Shown here: positions 1 to 5,325 of the stretch, piece by piece | Layout of the letters: each line of letters starts with the position of its first letter | Position numbering within the stretch: the stretch's first letter is position 1 | From: Desulfofustis sp. | Lineage (GTDB): Bacteria; Desulfobacterota; Desulfobulbia; Desulfobulbales; Desulfocapsaceae | Direction: 5' to 3' | Assembly: GCA_030604345.1 (NCBI GenBank) | Contig: JAUVWB010000144.1 | Coordinates: forward strand, 1-5,325 | Length of the DNA: 5,325 nt | The notes under the pieces: model-generated | Database searches by the model: none | What the model was told of the DNA's origin: nothing | The model's input: only the letters and a program-made list of their open reading frames with translations | Translations under genes and position numbers: made by a program

Positions 1-36
1 ACGCTGCTCTTCGGCCTCATCGCCGGCACGTCACGG

Positions 37-91
37 CTGACAGACAGGCCATCCGTGGCCTGCTGTCAGTTGCGGACGTCCTGTCCGCAAC
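37..91. other. Two abutting GC-rich hairpins
   Basis: The first hairpin pairs 37-43 with 63-69 (7 bp), then, after a single bulged A at 44, 45-50 with 57-62 (6 bp), leaving a 6-base loop at 51-56. The second pairs 69-77 with 83-91 (9 bp, loop GTCCT). They share base 69, so at most one base pair is lost when both form. Neither is followed by a T-run, so they are not typical intrinsic terminators on the plus strand. The frame-2 stop at 38-40 lies inside the first stem, which would fit the 3' end of an upstream transcript. Function is unknown. Confidence 0.6.
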
Positions 92-235
92 CCTGCGGGC
101 CTGCTGTGCCGCGTCGGCGGGCCTTCGCGAGGCGTGTTCCAGCACTGCCCTTCGCCTTTCGATCAGAGCTACGGACCATAAAACGGATGAACTCAAAATC
201 TAACAGAATGCCCGCCGGAAATCGACTGCTAATTG

Positions 236-259
236 GCCCTGCCGGGCGTCCGGCGGGGC
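236..259. other. GC-rich 10-bp hairpin with 4-base loop
   Basis: Bases 236-245 pair with 250-259 (one T-G wobble at 240/255) around the loop GCGT. The stem is almost entirely G/C and should be stable. The nearest T-run (286-290) begins 26 bases after the stem, too far for a normal intrinsic terminator. It lies upstream of the purA promoter, so it is not part of the predicted purA leader. It may be a 3' structure of an upstream transcript or part of an unrecognised RNA. Confidence 0.5.
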
Positions 260-300
260 TGCCGGCCGGTTCCTAACCTCCTAGATTTTTATGAAAAAAG

Positions 301-330
301 CGAATAAATTTGATGGATTGACTTTATTCG
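301..330. promoter_or_regulatory. 8-bp inverted repeat around the purA -35 (possible operator)
   Basis: CGAATAAA at 301-308 and its exact reverse complement TTTATTCG at 323-330 are separated by 14 bases. The half-site centres are 22 bp apart, about two helical turns, so a dimeric regulator could reach both from one face. The right arm touches the last base of the -35 hexamer and runs into the spacer, so a bound protein would be expected to block RNA polymerase. The repeat is seen directly; the operator role is inference, and no specific regulator is recognised. Confidence 0.4.
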
Positions 331-346
331 TGCGGTTGACTATAAT
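318..346 (+). promoter_or_regulatory. sigma-70 type promoter for purA
   Basis: The -35 hexamer TTGACT (318-323, one mismatch to TTGACA) and a perfect -10 TATAAT (341-346) are separated by 17 bases, the optimal spacing. The sequence just upstream is A/T-rich, with a six-A tract at 294-299 that could act as an UP element. Transcription would begin near 352-354, giving a leader of about 75 nt before purA. A second TTGACTATA at 336-344 echoes TTGACTTTA at 318-326 with an 18-bp offset. This is the only strong promoter I see in the window and may serve the whole downstream gene series. Confidence 0.85.
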
Positions 347-375
347 TACCAGGTTTTACTTCTGATAATCCGTGC

Positions 376-400
376 GCATCCCCGCCTTTGGCTGGGATGT
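376..400 (+). promoter_or_regulatory. Hairpin in the purA leader, followed by a T-rich stretch
   Basis: CATCCC (377-382) pairs with GGGATG (394-399). Inside, after a C/T mismatch, GCC (384-386) pairs with GGC (390-392) around a TTT loop, and an outer G-T wobble adds 376/400. The following bases 400-410 are T-rich but interrupted by G and C. The hairpin ends 13 bases before the Shine-Dalgarno sequence. It resembles a weak attenuator or an RNA-stabilising leader element. It does not match any purine riboswitch I know. Confidence 0.4.
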
Positions 401-415
401 TGTCTGTTTTACTGA

Positions 416-1729
<1,314 letters not shown>

Positions 1730-1734
1730 CTGGC

Positions 1735-1762
1735 ACCATTTCCCCATTGGGGGAGAATTGGT
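1735..1762 (+). other. Intercistronic hairpin between purA and rpoZ
   Basis: Bases 1739-1745 pair with 1750-1756 (7 bp including one wobble) around the loop ATTG. A further 4 bp (1735-1738 with 1759-1762) stack below a two-base bulge. It begins only five bases after the purA stop. No T-run follows, so it is unlikely to terminate efficiently by itself. It could stabilise the purA 3' end, mark an RNA processing point, or give partial termination. I see no convincing promoter between it and rpoZ. Confidence 0.5.
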
Positions 1763-1788
1763 GACGAATCGAATAACCAGAGGTATCC

Positions 1789-3200
<1,412 letters not shown>

Positions 3201-3201
3201 T

Positions 3202-3214
3202 GGAGACGATCGTG
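3202..3214 (+). promoter_or_regulatory. Ribosome binding site that decides the moaC start
   Basis: GGAGA at 3202-3206 sits five bases before the GTG at 3212-3214. An alternative in-frame ATG at 3200-3202 overlaps the dnaJ TGA by one base (TGATG) but has no SD-like sequence at a usable distance. The GTG start is therefore preferred, although termination-reinitiation at the ATG remains possible. Confidence 0.6.
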
Positions 3215-3700
3215 AGCGACGGATCATCACTGACCCATTTTGACGATAACGGCAACGCCGTCATGGTCGACGTCGGCGCCAAAGCGGTGACTCGTCGGGT
3301 GGCGGTGGCCGCCGGTTCGATCACCATGAGCCGCGCCGCCTTCGACAAGGTGCGCAGCGGCACCATGGCCAAGGGGGATGTCCTCGGGGTGGCGCGGCTG
3401 GCCGGGATCATGGCGGCGAAAAAAGTGGACCAACTGATCCCGCTGACCCACCCGTTGCTGATCGACTCGGTGTCCGTCGATTTTTCTTTCGATGACGATA
3501 CGTGTGCGGTCATCATTGAGGCCACGGTCGGCACCAGCGGCAAGACCGGCGTGGAGATGGAGGCGCTCACCGCGGTTTCGGTGGCGGCGCTGACCATTTA
3601 CGATATGTGCAAGGCAGTCGACAAGACCCTGGTGATTCAGGCCATTCGTCTGCTGAGCAAGACCGGAGGAAAGAGCGGTACGTTCGTTCGCGAGCAATAA
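3212..3700 (+). CDS. moaC: Cyclic pyranopterin monophosphate synthase (MoaC)
   Basis: MoaC converts the MoaA product 3',8-cyclo-7,8-dihydro-GTP into cyclic pyranopterin monophosphate, an early step of molybdenum cofactor synthesis in the cytoplasm. From the GTG start the product is 162 residues, against 161 in E. coli, and the opening [17 protein letters not shown] aligns with the E. coli N-terminus. Conserved features are KGDV with Lys54, LIPLTHPL with His80, [18 protein letters not shown] with Glu115 and Glu117, and TIYDMCKA with Asp131 and Lys134, matching catalytic or pocket residues of the family. It ends in [10 protein letters not shown]. Starting at the ATG at 3200 would add four residues. 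No other moa, mog or moe gene is visible nearby, so it sits apart from a molybdenum cofactor cluster. It follows dnaJ almost without a gap and is probably translationally coupled to it. Confidence 0.96.
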   Translation: MSDGSSLTHFDDNGNAVMVDVGAKAVTRRVAVAAGSITMSRAAFDKVRSGTMAKGDVLGVARLAGIMAAKKVDQLIPLTHPLLIDSVSVDFSFDDDTCAVIIEATVGTSGKTGVEMEALTAVSVAALTIYDMCKAVDKTLVIQAIRLLSKTGGKSGTFVREQ

Positions 3701-3754
3701 TCGGCGTCCGGGCGGGAGCCATGAAGGCGTCGTATAACGGAGGAGATCAATCTG

Positions 3755-4117
3755 ATGGAAAAAGAGTTATTGGAGAAGTTTCGCCTTCAACTCATCGAAA
3801 AGCGCCGGGAGATTCTGGACGAGGCCAACCGGACCCTGGCCGATATGACGGACCAGAATTCCAACGTGCCCGATCCGAACGATCGAGCCTCGATCGAATC
3901 GGACCGCAGTTTCGAATTGCGCATCAGGGACCGGGAACGCCGCCTGCTGACCAAGATCGAAGAGGCCCTGACCCGCATTGACGACGGGGAATACGGGATC
4001 TGCGAAGAGTGTGGGTGCGATATCGCCATCAAGCGGCTCGAGGCGCGCCCGGTGACCACCCTGTGTATCGATTGTAAGACGCTTCAGGAGCAGAAGGAAC
4101 GCTCTCAAGGGCAGTAA
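3755..4117 (+). CDS. dksA: DksA-type RNA polymerase-binding transcription factor (DksA/TraR zinc finger)
   Basis: DksA enters the RNA polymerase secondary channel and with ppGpp shifts transcription during nutrient stress. The 120-residue product aligns with E. coli DksA from about its residue 32 and lacks that N-terminal extension. Two coiled-coil helices (about 1-33 and 48-77) flank the tip DPNDRA (40-45), whose Asp43 and Ala45 equal the essential E. coli Asp74 and Ala76. The zinc cysteines are C83, C86, C104 and C107. Leu64, Lys67, Arg98 and Lys108 match E. coli residues 95, 98, 129 and 139, which form ppGpp site 2. The start has a strong SD, GGAGGAG at 3739-3745, nine bases upstream. It lies 54 bases after moaC and five bases before the next gene. 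The intact tip and site 2 residues argue for a true DksA function rather than a TraR-like relative. Confidence 0.96.
   Translation: MEKELLEKFRLQLIEKRREILDEANRTLADMTDQNSNVPDPNDRASIESDRSFELRIRDRERRLLTKIEEALTRIDDGEYGICEECGCDIAIKRLEARPVTTLCIDCKTLQEQKERSQGQ
3880..3896. repeat. 17-bp perfect palindrome inside dksA
   Basis: CGATCGAG (3880-3887) and CTCGATCG (3889-3896) are exact reverse complements around a single C. The palindrome covers the codons for Asp43, Arg44, Ala45, Ser46 and most of Ile47, the functional coiled-coil tip. It may be a chance result of the codons used, or a protein-binding or RNA structural site. No function is assigned. Confidence 0.5.
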
Positions 4118-4122
4118 CGTCG

Positions 4123-5127
4123 ATGCCGGAACTGCGCAAAGACCCGGTGCTCGGGCGATGGATCATCATCGCCAAGGAGCGAGGAAAGCGGCCGACCGAC
4201 TTTGTTGTGGAAAAACCGCAGGTGCTTGGCGGTTTTTGTCCGCTTTGTCCGGGTAACGAGGATTTCACGCCGCCGGAGGTGCTGGCCTTCCGCGGCGGCT
4301 ATCCCTCCCAATCCAATCAGGCGGATTGGCAGGTGCGCGTCGTTCCGAACAAATACCCGGCGTTGATCATCGAAGGCGAACTGGGCAAGGCCGGCGAAGG
4401 GTTGTACGACCGGATGAACGGCATCGGCGCGCACGAGGTGATCATCGAGGCGCCCGGCCACAACGATGCCTTGTCGACCCTGCCGGCCGAGCATGTGGCG
4501 TTGGTGTTGCGCGCCTACCGGGACCGATTGCTCGACCTGCAGAAGGACCCTCGTTTCCGCTATGTGATGATCTTCAAGAATTTCGGCAAGGCGGCCGGGG
4601 CCTCGCTGGAACACTCCCACTCCCAGCTGATCGCCCTGCCGGTATTGCCGCGGATGATCACCAACGAACTGGACGGTTCGCTCTCCTATTACCGGTACAA
4701 GGATCGATGCCTGTTCTGCGATATCATCCACCAGGAAATCGAACAGAATATCCGGGTGGTCTGCCAGAACGAATCCTTCATCACCATCTCGCCGTTTGCC
4801 CCGCGCACGCCCTTTGAAATGTGGGTGTTGCCGAAACGGCATACCTCCGGTTATTGTCATCAGGGAGAAGGTGAGCTGTACGGCCTGGCCCGCATCCTCA
4901 CCGAGACCCTGCGGCGCCTGGATCGGTGCATCCCCAATGTGCCCTACAACTTCGTGCTGCACACCCAGCCGCTGCGCTCGGGTGAGCTGGAGCATTTTCA
5001 CTGGCACTTCGAAATCGTGCCGAAGCTGACCTCCATCGCCGGCTTTGAGTGGGGGTCGGGATTCTACATCAATCCCATGCCGCCCGAGGACGCAACCCAG
5101 TATATACGTGAAACTCTGGATAGTTGA
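4123..5127 (+). CDS. galT: GalT-family hexose-1-phosphate nucleotidylyltransferase (HIT superfamily)
   Basis: Members transfer a nucleotidyl group between a nucleotide sugar and a sugar phosphate (classically UDP-glucose and galactose-1-phosphate) through a covalent His intermediate. The 334-residue protein is slightly shorter than E. coli GalT (348). The N-terminal zinc site is CPLC (C39, C42) with His104 (GAHEVII) and His164. The active site HSHSQ (164-168) contains the likely nucleophile His166. A second CLFC pair lies at 196-199, and the C-terminal half has HFHWHF (291-296). Classical GalT carries HPHGQ; HSHSQ recalls the plant ADP-glucose phosphorylase type (Arabidopsis At5g18200, from memory), so the sugar nucleotide is uncertain. 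No galK, galE or galM is seen nearby. The start five bases after dksA has only a weak AAGG (4107-4110), suggesting translational coupling. The symbol is a family label only. Confidence 0.85.
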   Translation: MPELRKDPVLGRWIIIAKERGKRPTDFVVEKPQVLGGFCPLCPGNEDFTPPEVLAFRGGYPSQSNQADWQVRVVPNKYPALIIEGELGKAGEGLYDRMNGIGAHEVIIEAPGHNDALSTLPAEHVALVLRAYRDRLLDLQKDPRFRYVMIFKNFGKAAGASLEHSHSQLIALPVLPRMITNELDGSLSYYRYKDRCLFCDIIHQEIEQNIRVVCQNESFITISPFAPRTPFEMWVLPKRHTSGYCHQGEGELYGLARILTETLRRLDRCIPNVPYNFVLHTQPLRSGELEHFHWHFEIVPKLTSIAGFEWGSGFYINPMPPEDATQYIRETLDS

Positions 5128-5134
5128 AGGAGGT
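5127..5134 (+). promoter_or_regulatory. Near-perfect Shine-Dalgarno for the response regulator
   Basis: AAGGAGGT at 5127-5134 matches the 16S rRNA anti-SD over eight bases and lies four bases before the ATG at 5139. Its first A is the last base of the preceding TGA stop (5125-5127). It predicts efficient initiation, much stronger than for dnaJ or the galT-family gene in the same series. Confidence 0.8.
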
Positions 5135-5138
5135 TACC

Positions 5139-5325
5139 ATGAAGAAAATACTGATCGTCGACGATGACGAATCGATTCAGTTGCTTTACCAGGAAGAATT
5201 CAAGGATGAAGGGTACCAGGTGGCCGCGGCACTGAACGGGGAGGACGCGCTTGAGTTGTTTCAGCAATCCCCGCCGGATCTGGTGATCCTCGACATCCAA
5301 ATGCCCGGCTTGAACGGGATCGAAG
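5139..5325 (+). CDS. Response regulator receiver domain protein (5' part only)
   Basis: Only the first 62 codons are in the window; the gene runs off the end. The product opens with MKKILIVDDDESIQLLY, the beta-1 strand and acidic pocket of a CheY-like receiver domain (Asp8, Asp9, Asp10). Asp52 in VILDIQMPGLNG is the expected phosphorylation site. The conserved GYQVAAALNGEDAL segment (25-38) links helix 1 to helix 2. The rest, including the Thr/Ser switch and conserved Lys, lies outside, so it could be a single-domain regulator or one with a DNA-binding, enzymatic or other output domain. No sensor kinase is seen. It starts 11 bases after the preceding stop and is probably part of the same transcript. 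Confidence 0.93.
   Translation, partial: MKKILIVDDDESIQLLYQEEFKDEGYQVAAALNGEDALELFQQSPPDLVILDIQMPGLNGIE

Larger units (their letters stand above)
1..317. other. Upstream region without a supportable gene
   Basis: No reading frame here encodes a protein I recognise on either strand. Frame 1 stays open from base 1 to a stop at 274-276, and its first ten codons (reading T-L-L-F-G-L-I-A-G-T) all end in G or C. That could be the hydrophobic tail of an upstream gene, but the frame then turns into a Cys/Pro/Arg-rich product with no coding character. Frame 2 stops at 38-40 and frame 3 at 201-203. The stretch holds several GC-rich hairpins (annotated separately), a 10-base direct repeat (57-66 and 98-107), and from about 275 a switch to A/T-rich sequence leading into the purA promoter. 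Most likely it is intergenic, possibly including the 3' end of an unseen gene. Confidence 0.6.

Noticed and set aside
55..276. Open frame on the plus strand giving a 73-residue Cys/Pro/Arg-rich product
   Set aside because: It has no SD, no recognisable domain and a composition typical of GC-rich non-coding DNA, and it runs through three strong hairpins.
276..284. AGGAGGT-like sequence on the minus strand, suggesting a divergent gene
   Set aside because: No start codon lies at a usable distance and no credible minus-strand frame follows.
236..290. Intrinsic terminator made of the 236-259 hairpin and the T-run at 286-290
   Set aside because: The T-run begins 26 bases after the stem, too far for standard intrinsic termination.
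4105..5007. 300-codon minus-strand open frame opposite the galT-family gene
   Set aside because: It has no recognisable motif; it is an antisense shadow of a well-supported gene.

Overview
The window looks like a chromosomal housekeeping segment from a GC-rich Gram-negative bacterium. Gene content, codon use (strong G/C third positions) and protein sequences fit a deltaproteobacterial lineage in the broad sense (Desulfobacterota, for example a Desulfobulbales-like sulfate or sulfur metaboliser). That placement is an impression from the protein sequences and gene mix, not a computed one. I see no mobile element, CRISPR array, tRNA or rRNA, and no clear sign of horizontal transfer.

Layout: bases 1 to about 317 hold no gene I can support, only a run of GC-rich hairpins followed by an A/T-rich stretch. 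A near-consensus sigma-70 promoter (-35 at 318-323, -10 at 341-346, 17-bp spacer) then drives purA through a roughly 75-nt leader that contains a hairpin. All genes from purA onward lie on the plus strand: purA (428-1729), rpoZ (1789-2055), dnaJ (2073-3200), moaC (3212-3700), a dksA-type gene (3755-4117), a galT-family nucleotidylyltransferase (4123-5127) and the first 62 codons of a response regulator (5139 to the window edge). The gaps are 59, 17, 11, 54, 5 and 11 bases, and no convincing intrinsic terminator separates them, so one long transcript or a few nested ones are likely.

Functionally, several genes share a guanine-nucleotide and stringent-response theme. PurA spends GTP and is a known ppGpp target. 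RpoZ carries the N-terminus that helps build ppGpp site 1 on RNA polymerase. The DksA homologue keeps the residues that build ppGpp site 2. MoaC works on a GTP-derived intermediate of molybdenum cofactor synthesis. DnaJ adds chaperone capacity. The galT-family protein has an HSHSQ active site rather than the classical GalT HPHGQ, so it may act on another nucleotide sugar. I found no clearly new biological system; the most useful points are the promoter architecture, the ppGpp-themed cluster and the uncertain substrate of the galT-family protein.
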